Assembly (NCBI RefSeq): GCF_004346195.1
Contig: NZ_SMAK01000006.1
Span: 124,001-188,000, forward strand
Direction of reading: 5' to 3'
Source of the DNA: Tepidamorphus gemmatus
GTDB taxonomy: Bacteria; Pseudomonadota; Alphaproteobacteria; Rhizobiales; Tepidamorphaceae
DNA length: 64,000 nt
The notes beneath the pieces were generated by a model, which was not told where the DNA came from, made no database searches, and was given only the letters and a program-made list of their open reading frames with translations. Shown piece by piece: positions 1 to 9,295 of this stretch (the stretch's first letter is position 1; each line of letters starts with the position of its first letter). The position numbers and the translations under genes were made by a program.

Positions 1-1455
1 GACACTGGCCTCGGCAGCCGCGGCCTTGGCGCGTTCCTCGGCCAGCGCCACGACGCGCGCCTGCTCGGCGGCCTCGACCACGCGGCGGCGCTCGATGTCG
101 ATCACCTCGCGGCTGCGCTGGCTCGCGATCCGCTCCTGCTCGAGCTTGAGCTCGGTGGCGATGCGTGCGACTTCCACGGCCTCGCGGCGGGCGATCTCGG
201 CCGCTTCGACCTGCTTCTCGCGGGCGATGTCGCGGGCGCGGATTGCCTCCTCGGCCTCGATGCGGGCCGCCTCGAGCGCCTTCTGGCGCTCGATCTCGAG
301 GGTGCGGGTCGCCTGCTCGGCGGCAATCCGCTCGGCATCGAGCTTCTTGCGCTGGGCGATGCGTGCCGCCTCGACCGCCTCTTCGGCGGCGACGCGGGCC
401 TCGTCGATCGCCTGGTTGCGGCTGATCTCGCGCTCGCGGGTCTCCTCCTCGGCCTCGATGCGCTCCACTGCCAGCGCCTTCTCGCGGGCGATCCGCTGTG
501 CCTCGATTGCCCGCTGCATGGCGATCTCGGCGGCCTCGAGGGCCTCGGCGCGGGCAATCTCCAGCGCCCGGGTCTCCTGTTCGGCGGCAATGCGCTCGGC
601 GTCGAGCTTCTTGCGCTGGGCGATCCGCGCTGCCTCGACCGCCTCGTCCGCGGCCACACGGGCCTCCTCGAGCGCGCGATCGCGGGCGATCTCCTGCTCG
701 CGGGTCTCGGCCTCGGCGGCAATGCGCTCGGCGGCAAGCTCCTTCTCGCGGGCGATACGCGCGGCTTCGGTCGCCTTGCCGGCGGCGATCTCGGCGGCCT
801 CGACGGCCTTCTGCCGCTCGATCTCGAGTTCCCGGATGCGCCGGTCCTCGGCGATACGCGCCTCGTTGACCTCGGCGGCCTGGGCAATGCGGGCCCTCTC
901 GACGGCCTCGCGGGCGGCGATCTCGGCCTCGTCGAGCGCCTTCTGCCGCGCGATCTCCTGCAGTCGGACCTTCTCCTCGCCGGAGATGCGGGTCTGGTTG
1001 AGCAGCAGGGTCTGCGCCATGCGGCGCTTCTCGGTGGCTTCCCTGGCCTCGATCTCGGCCTGTTCGATCTCGCGCTGGCGGGCGATCTCGGCAGCCTGGG
1101 TCTCGCGCTCCTTGGCGATACGGGCCTCGGTGATCGCCTTTTCCTGGGCAATGCGGGCGCGTTCGGTCGCCTCGCGAGCGAGGATCTCGGCCTCCTCCAG
1201 CGCCCTCTGCTTTTCGATCTCGCGCGCCTGGGTCTCGCGTTCGTGCTCGATACGGGCCTCGCGGATGGCACGCTCCTGCAGGATGCGCGCCTTCTCGATC
1301 TCCTCGCGGGCGGCGATCTCCTCGGCCTCGATGGCACGCTGGCGCGCGATCTCGCGGGCGCGGATCTCGCGTTCGGAGGCGATCCGCTCCTCGGCGATCG
1401 CCTTCTCGTTGAGAATCCGCTTGCGCTCGATCACCTCGCGCGCAGTGATCTCGGC
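1..1455 (-). repeat. Coding repeat array: 44 hendecads (33 bp) in a 132-bp super-repeat
   Basis: Translated on the minus strand in the flotillin frame, bases 1455 to 1 split into 44 consecutive 11-codon units with no phase slip, plus one codon. Units follow a four-step pattern: ARIA..K.L.A, ERIAAE.ETR., .EIAR..ALEA and AEIA....AEA. This gives a 44-residue (132 bp) super-repeat seen about ten times. Units starting at 630 and 366 are identical in protein (ARIAQRKKLDA) and nearly so in DNA, exactly 264 bp apart, suggesting duplication of a two-super-repeat block. Confidence 0.9.
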
Positions 1456-2301
1456 CTCCTGCGCCTCGGTCTCGCGCTGCGCGCGCTCGCGGGCGAGCTC
1501 GGCGCGCTGCTGGGCACGGCGGAACTCGATCTCACGCTCCTGTTCGAGGCGCGCCGTCTCGCTCTCGCGCTCGATCTCCAGAGCCTGCTTCTCGGCCTCC
1601 AGGTTGCGCGTGCGGATCTGGATCATCGAGTCCTGCTCGATGTCGTTGCGCAGCTTGCGCTTGGCCTCGATGTCGCGGATCAGCTCGGTCAGACCTTCGG
1701 CGTCGAAGCGGTTCGACGGATTGAAGAATTCGAGGCCGGTCTGGTCGATGTCGAGGATGGCGACGGATTCGAGCTCGAGACCGTTCTTCTCCAGATCCTC
1801 CTGGGCGAGCTCGCGGACGCGGGCGACATAGGCCGCGCGGTTCTCGTGGATGCCGCTCATGTCCATCTCGGCGGCAATCGCGCGCAGGGCGCTCTCGAAC
1901 TTGCCGGACAGCAGCGCATGGAGCCGCTCCGGCTCCAGCGTGCGACGACCGAGGGTGGAGGCGGCGATGGCGACCGCGCGCCGCTCGGGCCGGACGCGGA
2001 CATAGAATTCCGCCTCCACGTCGACGCGCATGCGGTCCTTGGTGATCAGCGCGTCGGTGCCGGTGCGGCTGACCTTCAACGGCAGCACGTTCATGTTGAC
2101 CGGCGTGATGTCGTGGATGATCGGCCAGACGAAGGCGCCGCCGTCGATGACGACCTTCTCGCCCAGGAAGCCGGTCCGCACGAAGGCGACCTCCTTGGTC
2201 GAGCGGCGATAGAGCCATTGCATCACCCAGTAGACGATGGCGATGACCACCACCGCCACGATCAGCCAGAGGATGAGCTGTCCGATGAGTTGCCCGGTCA
2301 T
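1..2301 (-). CDS. Flotillin/SPFH-domain membrane scaffold protein with giant hendecad coiled coil (3' end beyond window)
   Basis: Only the first 767 codons are in the window; the frame is open to base 1. One N-terminal membrane helix (about residues 5-27) is followed by an SPFH/Band 7 domain (about 32-225) with flotillin-like sequence. From residue 283 to the edge the protein is an uninterrupted array of 11-residue units of the form x-[R/E]-I-A-x-x-x-x-[A/L/I/V]-x-x, 44 copies in view. Flotillins form oligomeric membrane microdomain scaffolds; their C-terminal Glu/Ala-rich helices build the cage wall. Ordinary flotillins are about 430-550 residues, so this one is unusually long. ATG at 2301 is preceded by a GGGGAAG ribosome-binding site. 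The gene lies 31 bases after the PEP-hydrolase-family gene on the same strand, so co-transcription with the transporter cluster is possible. Family call sure; partner unknown. Confidence 0.9.
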   Translation of the reverse strand, partial: MTGQLIGQLILWLIVAVVVIAIVYWVMQWLYRRSTKEVAFVRTGFLGEKVVIDGGAFVWPIIHDITPVNMNVLPLKVSRTGTDALITKDRMRVDVEAEFYVRVRPERRAVAIAASTLGRRTLEPERLHALLSGKFESALRAIAAEMDMSGIHENRAAYVARVRELAQEDLEKNGLELESVAILDIDQTGLEFFNPSNRFDAEGLTELIRDIEAKRKLRNDIEQDSMIQIRTRNLEAEKQALEIERESETARLEQEREIEFRRAQQRAELARERAQRETEAQEAEITAREVIERKRILNEKAIAEERIASEREIRAREIARQRAIEAEEIAAREEIEKARILQERAIREARIEHERETQAREIEKQRALEEAEILAREATERARIAQEKAITEARIAKERETQAAEIARQREIEQAEIEAREATEKRRMAQTLLLNQTRISGEEKVRLQEIARQKALDEAEIAAREAVERARIAQAAEVNEARIAEDRRIRELEIERQKAVEAAEIAAGKATEAARIAREKELAAERIAAEAETREQEIARDRALEEARVAADEAVEAARIAQRKKLDAERIAAEQETRALEIARAEALEAAEIAMQRAIEAQRIAREKALAVERIEAEEETREREISRNQAIDEARVAAEEAVEAARIAQRKKLDAERIAAEQATRTLEIERQKALEAARIEAEEAIRARDIAREKQVEAAEIARREAVEVARIATELKLEQERIASQRSREVIDIERRRVVEAAEQARVVALAEERAKAAAAEASV

Positions 2302-2332
2302 TGGTCGTATCTTCCCCGTCTTGGCCCGCTGG

Positions 2333-3160
2333 TCAGCGCCTCGAAATGCGCTTGAAGGCGCGCGTCTGATTGGTCAGTGCCACTTCCGCCGGCAGCCGCT
2401 CCATCGAGGAGGCACCGTAGAAGCCGTGGCAGGTGGTGGTGTTCTTCAGGATGAATTCCGCGTCTTCCGGCATCGCCACCGGCCCGCCATGCACCAGGAT
2501 GATGGTGTCGCGCTTGACCTTCAGCGCCGCCTCAGCCCAGCGATCGACGATCTCCGGGCAGTCGGCGAGCTTCAGGGCGGTCTCCGCGCCGATGCTGCCG
2601 CCGGTCGTCAGCCCCAGATGCACGACGATGATGTCGGCGCCGGCGCCGGCCATCGCCGCGGCGGTATCCTCGCAGAAGACATACGGCGTGGTGAGCAGAC
2701 CCTTGGCGCGGGCCTTGGCGATCATGTCGACCTCGAGACCGTAGCCCATGCCGGTCTCCTCGAGATTGGCGCGGAAGACGCCGTCGATCAGCCCGACCGT
2801 CGGAAAATTCTGGACGCCGGCAAAGCCGAGCCGGGCGATCTCGTCGAGAAACACGTCCATGTTGCGGAACGGGTCGGTGGCGCACACCCCGGCCAGTACC
2901 GGGGTGTGCCTGACCACCGTCAGCACCTCGCGGGCCATCTCGACGACGATGGCGTTGGCATCGCCATAGGGCATCAGCCCGGCGAGGCTGCCGCGCCCGG
3001 CCATGCGAAAGCGGCCCGAGTTGTAGATCACGATCAGGTCGATGCCGCCGGCTTCCTCGCACTTGGCCGACAGGCCGGTGCCGGCGCCGCCGCCGACGAT
3101 CGGTTCGCCGCGCGCGATCATGGCACGGAATTTTTCCAGGATACCGGCGCGATCCATCAT
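2333..3160 (-). CDS. Phosphoenolpyruvate hydrolase family protein (Tm-1 C-terminal-like TIM barrel)
   Basis: This 275-residue TIM-barrel protein belongs to the PEP-hydrolase-like family that also forms the C-terminal half of the tomato virus-resistance protein Tm-1. Visible family features are a glycine-rich segment near residues 23-33 ([11 protein letters not shown]), [13 protein letters not shown] at about 46-58, and [12 protein letters not shown] towards the C-terminus. The family fold resembles PEP mutase/isocitrate lyase-type barrels; its reaction in bacteria is not firmly known to me. The ATG at 3160 overlaps the stop of the upstream LivF-UPF0261 fusion gene as ATGA, so the two are translationally coupled. 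A second ATG at 3157 is an alternative start. The coupled pair reproduces the two halves of Tm-1. Confidence 0.88.
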   Translation of the reverse strand: MMDRAGILEKFRAMIARGEPIVGGGAGTGLSAKCEEAGGIDLIVIYNSGRFRMAGRGSLAGLMPYGDANAIVVEMAREVLTVVRHTPVLAGVCATDPFRNMDVFLDEIARLGFAGVQNFPTVGLIDGVFRANLEETGMGYGLEVDMIAKARAKGLLTTPYVFCEDTAAAMAGAGADIIVVHLGLTTGGSIGAETALKLADCPEIVDRWAEAALKVKRDTIILVHGGPVAMPEDAEFILKNTTTCHGFYGASSMERLPAEVALTNQTRAFKRISRR

Positions 3161-5343
3161 CGGTGACTGTCCCTTCTGCGGGCCGGGCGCGGCCCCTGAT
3201 GCAGGCTGCGGAAGGCCGCGACGATGGCGGCGGCGAACTGCGGATCGTTGATGTTGTGCGGCACGCGCAGCAGCTGGCGCGCAGGGGTCTGGCGGACCGT
3301 TGCCTCGAGCGCCTGGAACAGGGCTTCGCGCGCCGCCGGATCATGGAAGGGCTGGCCGGGCGCATCCAGCGCCGAGACACCGCCCTCGGGCAGGAAGAAG
3401 CGCACCGGCCCTTCCATCCGGTTGAGCCGTTCGCCGATCCACCGGCCCATCGCGGCGCATTCCTCCGCCGTGGTGCGCATCAGCGTCACCTGGGGATTGT
3501 GCTGGTAGAAGACCCGGCCGGCATACTTGGCCGGCACGGTGTCCGGCGGACCGAAATTGACCATGTCGAGCGCGCCCACGGATCCGATATAGGGGATGCG
3601 GGTGCGGATCACGGCACCGAAACGGTCATCGGTGCAGGGGAACACCCCGCCCATCATCATGTCGCAGACCTCGGTGGTGGTGAGGTCGATGACGCCGGTC
3701 ATCTTGCCGCCGTCGATCAGCTTCTCCATCGCCTGGCCGCCAATGCCGGTGGCGTGGAACACCAGACAGTCCCACTCGCCATGCAGCGCCTCGACGACCT
3801 GCTGGACGCAGCGCGTGGTGACGCCGAACATCGTCAGTCCGATCGCCGGCCTGGCGGCGCCGCGCGGACGGGCGGCGCGGCGCGCCTGGACCATGCCGAC
3901 CATGGCGTGCGCGGCGTTGGCGAGCACCTCCTCGGTGATCGCGTTCAGCCCCTGAACGTCCGCGACCGAATGCATCATGGTGATGTCGGCCGGACCGACA
4001 TAGCGGCGCACATCGCCCGAGGCGACGGTCGAGACGATGAGCTTGGGCACCCCGACCGGCAGCGCCCGCATCGCCGGCGCAACGATTGCCGTGCCGCCCG
4101 ATCCGCCTGCACTGATGATGCCGGCGATGCCCTGCTGGCGGACGATCCAGCGGGCGAACGCCTCGGTCATGCCGGCGACGGCCTGGCCGCGATCGCCGGT
4201 GAAGACGCCGGACGCGCCGCGCGGATGGAAGGCCGCGATCTGATGGGCGGGAATCTCGGCGCCGGAGTGGCCGCCGGTCGTCGACAGGTCGACCAGCCGC
4301 ACCGGCAGACCGGCGGCACGGATCAGGTCGCGGATGTAGCGCAGTTCGGCGCCCTTGGTATCGAGCGTGCCCGCCACCAGCACGACCTCCGCGCCGGGCG
4401 CGGCAAGCGGGCGCAGTTCGGTCTGTGCCGAGGCGAGTGGGGCCACCGGCGCGGTCGTCACGATCCGGGCGGTCCGCTCGATGGTCGCCACCGGTACCGG
4501 CTGCGACCAGCGGGTCGGCGGATGCGGGTTCGACAGGTAGATGCGGACCGGTCCGCCGGCCGGCTCCTGCTGGCGTGCGGGCGAAGCCTCGGGCGCGGCG
4601 GGCATCGGCGTGTCGTCGTGGCCGTGGCGCCCGACCCCGAGCAGGCGTTGCTGCAGATCGCGGTCAGCGGCCAGTTCGCGCGCCGGGGCCGTGCGGTTGA
4701 TCCGGCCGTTGACCATGATCGCGACCTGCTGCGCCACCTCGCAGGCCACGCCGATGTTCTGCTCGATCACCAGGACGTCGATCTCGCCGTCCTCGGCGAG
4801 GCGGATCATCATCTCCTCGACCTGGGCGACGATCACCGGGGCAAGGCCCTCGGTCGGCTCGTCCATGACCAGCAGCTGCGGATTCTGCAGCAGCGCGCGC
4901 GAGATCGCCAGCATCTGCTGCTCACCGCCCGACAGCTGGGCGCCGCCATTGTTGCGCCGCTCGGCCAGCCTCGGGAAGGTCGCGTAGATGCGCTCGATGG
5001 TCCATGCGCCCTTGCGCCCGGCGACGACGCGCAGGTGCTCGTCCACCGTCAGCGAGCGCCACAGCCGCCGTCCCTGCGGGACATAGCCGATGCCGAGCCT
5101 GGCAATCTCCGCCGGCGAGCGGCCAACCAGCGGCTGGCCGCGGAAGGAGATGGTGCCCGACGCGACGGGGACGAGGCCCATGATTGCCTTGCACAGCGTG
5201 GTCTTGCCCATGCCGTTCCGGCCGACCACCGACAGCACGCCGGAGTCGAGCCGCAGATCGACCCCCTGCAGCGCGTGCGACGCGCCGTAGAAGACATTGA
5301 GACCGCGGATCTCCAGGGCGGGCGGACCGACACGCTCAGCCAT
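3157..5343 (-). CDS. Fusion protein: LivF-type ABC ATPase + UPF0261 (Tm-1-like ATP-binding) domain
   Basis: A 728-residue protein with two clear parts. Residues 1-240 are a branched-chain amino acid/amide-type ABC ATPase: Walker [10 protein letters not shown] at 41-49, signature LSGGEQQ at 137-143, Walker B LLVMDEP at 157-163. A proline- and alanine-rich linker of about 75 residues follows. From about residue 318 ([13 protein letters not shown]) to the end lies a full UPF0261/Tm-1-like domain, a family normally encoded as a stand-alone protein of about 400 residues. The gene overlaps the LivG-type gene upstream by 8 bases and the PEP-hydrolase-family gene downstream by 4 bases. The ATPase half presumably completes the LivHMG transporter; what the UPF0261 half does there is unknown. 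The reading frame is continuous across the linker. Confidence 0.9.
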   Translation of the reverse strand: MAERVGPPALEIRGLNVFYGASHALQGVDLRLDSGVLSVVGRNGMGKTTLCKAIMGLVPVASGTISFRGQPLVGRSPAEIARLGIGYVPQGRRLWRSLTVDEHLRVVAGRKGAWTIERIYATFPRLAERRNNGGAQLSGGEQQMLAISRALLQNPQLLVMDEPTEGLAPVIVAQVEEMMIRLAEDGEIDVLVIEQNIGVACEVAQQVAIMVNGRINRTAPARELAADRDLQQRLLGVGRHGHDDTPMPAAPEASPARQQEPAGGPVRIYLSNPHPPTRWSQPVPVATIERTARIVTTAPVAPLASAQTELRPLAAPGAEVVLVAGTLDTKGAELRYIRDLIRAAGLPVRLVDLSTTGGHSGAEIPAHQIAAFHPRGASGVFTGDRGQAVAGMTEAFARWIVRQQGIAGIISAGGSGGTAIVAPAMRALPVGVPKLIVSTVASGDVRRYVGPADITMMHSVADVQGLNAITEEVLANAAHAMVGMVQARRAARPRGAARPAIGLTMFGVTTRCVQQVVEALHGEWDCLVFHATGIGGQAMEKLIDGGKMTGVIDLTTTEVCDMMMGGVFPCTDDRFGAVIRTRIPYIGSVGALDMVNFGPPDTVPAKYAGRVFYQHNPQVTLMRTTAEECAAMGRWIGERLNRMEGPVRFFLPEGGVSALDAPGQPFHDPAAREALFQALEATVRQTPARQLLRVPHNINDPQFAAAIVAAFRSLHQGPRPARRRDSHR

Positions 5344-6130
5344 GGCCGCCTCCCAGATAGAGTTCCTGGACCTCCGGATCGTTCTCGATCTCGGCCGGCG
5401 TTCCTTCCTTGAAGATCCGACCGTTGTGCATCATCGTGACGCTCTCCGCGACACGCAGCGCCACGTCCATGTCGTGCTCGATGATGATGAAGCCGATGTG
5501 CGGCGGCAGGCCGGTAAGGATCGCGACCAGCTCGGCCCGTTCGGTCGGCGACAGGCCGGCAGCCGGCTCGTCGAACAGGATGAGGCGCGGCGCACCAGCC
5601 AGCGCCAGCGCGATCTCGAGCTGGCGCTGCTGTCCGTAGCTGAGCTCGCTGACCAGCGTCTGGCTGGAGGCGGTGAGGTGGACCGCCTCGATCAGCTCGG
5701 CGGCACGCGCCACCAGGACGTCGCCGCGGCGCGGGCGCAGCAGCGAGAACCGCCCGCGGCTGACGCCACGACAGGCGAGATAGACGTTGTCGGCGACCGT
5801 GAGGCCACCTAACAGCAGGCTGATCTGATAAGTGCGGCGCAGGCCGCGCCTGATCCGCTCGTGCGCCGGGAAGCGGGTGACATCCTCGCCGAACAGCCGG
5901 ATCGTGCCGGACGTCGGAAGGAAATCGCCGGTGATGCAGTTGAACAGCGTGGTCTTGCCAGCGCCGTTCGAGCCCAGCACCGCCCGCCGCTCGCCGGCGC
6001 GCACGGTCATCGTCACGTCGCCGATCGCCGCGAGCGCGCCGAACATCTTGGTGACGCCGCGCAATTCGAGCGCCGCGTCGGTGCTGACCGAGCCGAGACG
6101 ACCGGCGGTGGCAGCGACGATCGCCATCAC
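5336..6130 (-). CDS. Branched-chain amino acid-type ABC transporter ATP-binding protein (LivG-like)
   Basis: A 264-residue ABC ATPase with Walker [10 protein letters not shown] at 53-61, signature LSYGQQRQ at 163-170, Walker B LILFDEP at 183-189 and the LivG-type C-terminal segment that ends near EVQELYLGG. The LSYGQQR form of the signature is typical of the hydrophobic amino acid/amide uptake family. It would sit on the inner face of the membrane and pair with the LivF-type half of the following fusion protein. The frame opens with GTG at 6130 directly followed by ATG at 6127; the ATG overlaps the LivM stop as TGATG, and either codon could be the start. The true substrate is unlikely to be leucine given the catabolic neighbours. 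Confidence 0.93.
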   Translation of the reverse strand: MMAIVAATAGRLGSVSTDAALELRGVTKMFGALAAIGDVTMTVRAGERRAVLGSNGAGKTTLFNCITGDFLPTSGTIRLFGEDVTRFPAHERIRRGLRRTYQISLLLGGLTVADNVYLACRGVSRGRFSLLRPRRGDVLVARAAELIEAVHLTASSQTLVSELSYGQQRQLEIALALAGAPRLILFDEPAAGLSPTERAELVAILTGLPPHIGFIIIEHDMDVALRVAESVTMMHNGRIFKEGTPAEIENDPEVQELYLGGGHG

Positions 6131-7179
6131 TCGGCCTCCCTGCCGGTCAGCGGGTCACGCCGGCGCATCCGCGCCCGCCAGCGGTCCCACAGGCCCAGGA
6201 CGCCATCCGGCGAGAAGAACACCACCGCCAGGAAGCCAAGGCCGATCAACAGCTTGAACCGCTCGGTGGACAGTCCGAAACTGGACAGGATGTCGGGCGT
6301 GAACGTGCGCAGCAGAATGTAGATCAGCGCGCCGATGAACGGGCCGATTGGCCGGCGCAGTCCTCCGACGACGGCGATCACGAGGATGTCGATCACCGCC
6401 GGAATGCCCACGGTGCCGGGCGAGATCTGCGCATTCTGCCAGACCAGCAGGATGCCGCCGATCGACGCCAGCACACTGGCGAAGGCATAGGCCGCGATGC
6501 GATGGGCGGTGACGTTGAAGCCAAGCGCCGCCATGCGCCGCGGATTGTCGCGCACCCCCTGCAGCGCAAGCCCGAACGGCGAGCGCGACACATAGACCAC
6601 CGCCGCATAGGCGAGCACCGCGCAGCCGAGCGAAAGATAGTAGAACGGGACCGGCTGGCGCCAGTCGATGCCGAACAGTTGCGGCGGCAGGATCAGGTTG
6701 AAGCCGGTATATCCGTTGAAGATCACGTAGTTCTGGCGGGCGAAGTAGAAGAAGGCCGCGGCGATCGCCAGCGTGATCATGATCGTGTAGATGCCCTCGG
6801 TGCGCACCGCGAGGGCACCGACGACGGTGCCGAACACTGCCGCGATGATGATCGCGAGCGGGATGTAGAGCCACCAGGCAAGCCCGAGGCTGATCGTCTC
6901 GACGCCCGACGGTCCCAGAATCGCGACCATGTAGCCGCCGACGCCGGCGACCGTCATCTGCACCAGGCTGACCATGCCGCCGTAGCCGGCCAGGAACATC
7001 AGGCTGAGCGCGATGATGCCAAGGATGAACGTCCAGCCGAACACCTGAAACAGCCAGAAACTGTTGGCGAAGGCCGGCATCAGCAACATCACGAAGCCGA
7101 CAACCCACCAGGCCGGAGGGATGCGCTCGAACCAGGCCGGAGCCAGTCCGCCGCGCGCCGCGTGCTCGATCACCGCCAT
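6127..7179 (-). CDS. Branched-chain amino acid-type ABC transporter permease (LivM-like)
   Basis: A 350-residue integral membrane protein with the LivM layout: several hydrophobic helices, the conserved stretch FNGYTGFN near the middle, the RDNPRRMAALGFNV segment typical of this permease family, and a charged C-terminus. It forms the inner-membrane channel with LivH. It starts 13 bases after the LivH-type gene and ends inside the start of the LivG-type gene, so all four transporter genes read as one transcript. Confidence 0.93.
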   Translation of the reverse strand: MAVIEHAARGGLAPAWFERIPPAWWVVGFVMLLMPAFANSFWLFQVFGWTFILGIIALSLMFLAGYGGMVSLVQMTVAGVGGYMVAILGPSGVETISLGLAWWLYIPLAIIIAAVFGTVVGALAVRTEGIYTIMITLAIAAAFFYFARQNYVIFNGYTGFNLILPPQLFGIDWRQPVPFYYLSLGCAVLAYAAVVYVSRSPFGLALQGVRDNPRRMAALGFNVTAHRIAAYAFASVLASIGGILLVWQNAQISPGTVGIPAVIDILVIAVVGGLRRPIGPFIGALIYILLRTFTPDILSSFGLSTERFKLLIGLGFLAVVFFSPDGVLGLWDRWRARMRRRDPLTGREAE

Positions 7180-7192
7180 GTCAGCCTCCCGC

Positions 7193-8206
7193 TCATCGCC
7201 GGCTGCCCAGGAGGCCCTGCGGCCGGAAGGCCAGCACCGCCGCCATGATCAGGAACGTGAACACGACCGAATAGGTCGGCGCATAGACGAGGCCGATCTG
7301 CTCGGCGAGACCGATGATCAGCGCGCCGAGCGCCGCGCCGGGGATCGACCCCATGCCGCCGACGATTACCACGACCAGCGAGGCCAGCAGGAAGCGGGTA
7401 TCCTCGCCGGGGCTCAGGCTCTGGAAGGTGCCGCCGACGATGCCGCCGATGCCGGCCAGGCCCGCGCCGAAGGCAAACACGGCAAGAAAGACGTACTGAA
7501 TGCGGATGCCCGAGGCGGTCAGCATCTCGCGGTCATCGACGCCGGCGCGGATCAGCATGCCGAGCTTCGTGCGGTTGAGCACCACCCACATGGCGATGCC
7601 CATGACGATCGCCGCGATGAGGATCACGATGCGCACCTGCGGGTAGCGCAGATAGGAATATTCGCCCGACCGGTCGACACCCGAGATAATCGGTAGCTCC
7701 ATCGGACCCGACAGCCATTGCGGCGCCAGGATGGTGTAGGACTGGCCGCCCCAGATCCACAGCATGATGTCGGCCAGCACGACCGACAGGCCGATCGTGA
7801 CCATGGTCTGGCGCAGTTCCTCGCCTTCCATCCGCCGGAAGACCTGATGCTGGAGGACGACGCCGATCAATGCGACGATCAGGAACACCAGCGGAAAGGC
7901 CAGCAGCCACCAGCCCGTCGCCTCGGAAATCTCGAAGCCCAGATAGCCGCCGAGCAGATACAGCGAGCCATGCGCCAGGTTGACATTGCGCATCAGGCCG
8001 AAGATCAGCGTGAATCCGGTCGCGATCAGGAAGTACAGGGCACCGAGCGTGATGCCGGAGAAGATTGCGTTGAGGAAGATGCGCTTGCGCCCCATCGCCT
8101 CCTCCAGACCCGGCGGCCACGGGGCAAGGATCAGCCACAGGATCACCGCCGCGACGAGCGCGATGATGACCGACCAGATCGGGTGGCGCCTGACATAGTC
8201 CTGCAT
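7193..8206 (-). CDS. Branched-chain amino acid-type ABC transporter permease (LivH-like)
   Basis: A 337-residue membrane protein with LivH signatures: LIFGLMRNVNLAHG near residues 70-85, RAGVDDREM in the cytoplasmic loop, and a glycine-rich VVVIVGGMGSIPGA stretch that is the coupling/EAA-like region. It carries an extra N-terminal hydrophobic helix (about residues 10-30) before the part normally conserved. It heads the livHMGF-type unit. Between it and the upstream AraC gene lie 141 bases with a 9-bp hairpin (8239-8259), so the permease genes may have their own promoter or be attenuated. Confidence 0.93.
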   Translation of the reverse strand: MQDYVRRHPIWSVIIALVAAVILWLILAPWPPGLEEAMGRKRIFLNAIFSGITLGALYFLIATGFTLIFGLMRNVNLAHGSLYLLGGYLGFEISEATGWWLLAFPLVFLIVALIGVVLQHQVFRRMEGEELRQTMVTIGLSVVLADIMLWIWGGQSYTILAPQWLSGPMELPIISGVDRSGEYSYLRYPQVRIVILIAAIVMGIAMWVVLNRTKLGMLIRAGVDDREMLTASGIRIQYVFLAVFAFGAGLAGIGGIVGGTFQSLSPGEDTRFLLASLVVVIVGGMGSIPGAALGALIIGLAEQIGLVYAPTYSVVFTFLIMAAVLAFRPQGLLGSRR

Positions 8207-8238
8207 CGCCGCCGCGTTCCTCTCCTCAGCCGACCCGG

Positions 8239-8259
8239 CCCGTGCGCCCGGCGCACGGG
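8239..8259 (-). terminator. Hairpin between AraC-family gene and livH-like gene
   Basis: Perfect 9-bp inverted repeat (CCCGTGCGC / GCGCACGGG) with a 3-base loop, 89 bases after the AraC-gene stop on the minus strand. No T-run follows, so it may act as an attenuator or a Rho-dependent or weak terminator. Confidence 0.45.
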
Positions 8260-8347
8260 TTGCGTCGCGCCGCAGAGCCTATCCGGCCGGGGCGAACGAT
8301 ACATACCCGACAGTCTCGCCGTTGCGCGGGCGGTCGGGAAAACCGCC

Positions 8348-9187
8348 TCAATGAAGCTGGAGCTGCTGCACGCTGCGCCTGTAGGCACTCGGCGCCACAA
8401 CTCCGTTGGCGATAAAGAAGCGGGAGAAGCTCGCCTGACTGGAGAAACCCAGATCGAGCCCGATGTCCGAGACTGCCTCGTGCGAAGCGGTCAGCCGATC
8501 GATCGCCTGCTCCATGCGCAGGGCATTGAGGTAGACGTTCGGCGTCACGCCGACCTGACTGCGGAACAACTTGTAGAAGTGCGGCCGCGACAGTCCCGCC
8601 TCGCGCGCCACCATGTCCAGTTGCAGCGGTTCGCCCAGCCGGTCCTGCAACAGCCGGATCGCCTTGCGGATGCGGAAGTCGCGCGCCGGCAAGGCGGGCC
8701 CGGTGAAGCCGAGGCCGCGCGCGGTCCATTGCCAGGACTGGTCGAACGCCCCCTGAGTGAGCGACCAGATCCGCTCCTCGAGCAGCGGATCCTCGTGCTC
8801 CGGATCCATCATCGCATGGGCCGTCGCATAGACGTTCCTGGCAAGCGGATCGGTCACTTCGATACCGACCCTGCCGAACCGCAGCGACGACGAGGCCCGG
8901 CGGCTGGCTTCCAGGAACCATCCCGGCCGGATGTAGAGAACCAGGACCAGCGTCGGGTTCTGCAGGTCGAGCGGTCGGTAGTAATGGGTCTGCCACGGGC
9001 TGATCGCCACCGCCTGCCCGGCGGACAGCGGATAATACCGGTCGTCGGCCATCACGGTCGCGGCCGGACCATCGACGTGAAAGATCAGATGACCTTCGCG
9101 ATGGGCATGGGGCGCCATCTGCCGGTCCATCGCGTAGAGGCAGACACGCCCGAAGGCGCCGTGGAACACGGCAAAAGCTGAACTCAT
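8348..9187 (-). CDS. AraC-family transcriptional regulator
   Basis: A 279-residue protein. The N-terminal half is a cupin-like effector domain, with HAHREGHLIFHVDG near residues 27-40 and SPWQTHYYRP at about 63-72. The C-terminal 100 residues are a double helix-turn-helix AraC domain (RIRKAIRLLQDRLGEPLQL, then DIGLDLGFSSQASFSRFF, ending SAYRRS). It is encoded inside the transporter cluster in the same direction, 108 bases after the alcohol dehydrogenase, and is the obvious local regulator. The ligand is unknown; the cupin histidines suggest a small acid or sugar. Confidence 0.92.
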   Translation of the reverse strand: MSSAFAVFHGAFGRVCLYAMDRQMAPHAHREGHLIFHVDGPAATVMADDRYYPLSAGQAVAISPWQTHYYRPLDLQNPTLVLVLYIRPGWFLEASRRASSSLRFGRVGIEVTDPLARNVYATAHAMMDPEHEDPLLEERIWSLTQGAFDQSWQWTARGLGFTGPALPARDFRIRKAIRLLQDRLGEPLQLDMVAREAGLSRPHFYKLFRSQVGVTPNVYLNALRMEQAIDRLTASHEAVSDIGLDLGFSSQASFSRFFIANGVVAPSAYRRSVQQLQLH

Positions 9188-9295
9188 GTGTTTCCTCCCC
9201 GCATTCTTCCGATGCTTTGGTCAAGACAGTAAACCGATTTCCGCCATCCGCAAGGCGGCACCTGACGTTCGGTGAACGGACTACCCGCCGCTGCA

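Noticed and set aside
26-1831. A 601-codon open frame on the plus strand rich in Ser, Ala and Arg
   Set aside because: It is the antisense of the flotillin repeat array; its open length is a by-product of the repeated Glu/Ala/Arg codons.
3157-5343. Frameshift or misassembly joining livF and UPF0261 genes
   Set aside because: The frame is continuous, codon use is uniform through the linker, and both domains are complete; kept as a true fusion, though raw reads would settle it.
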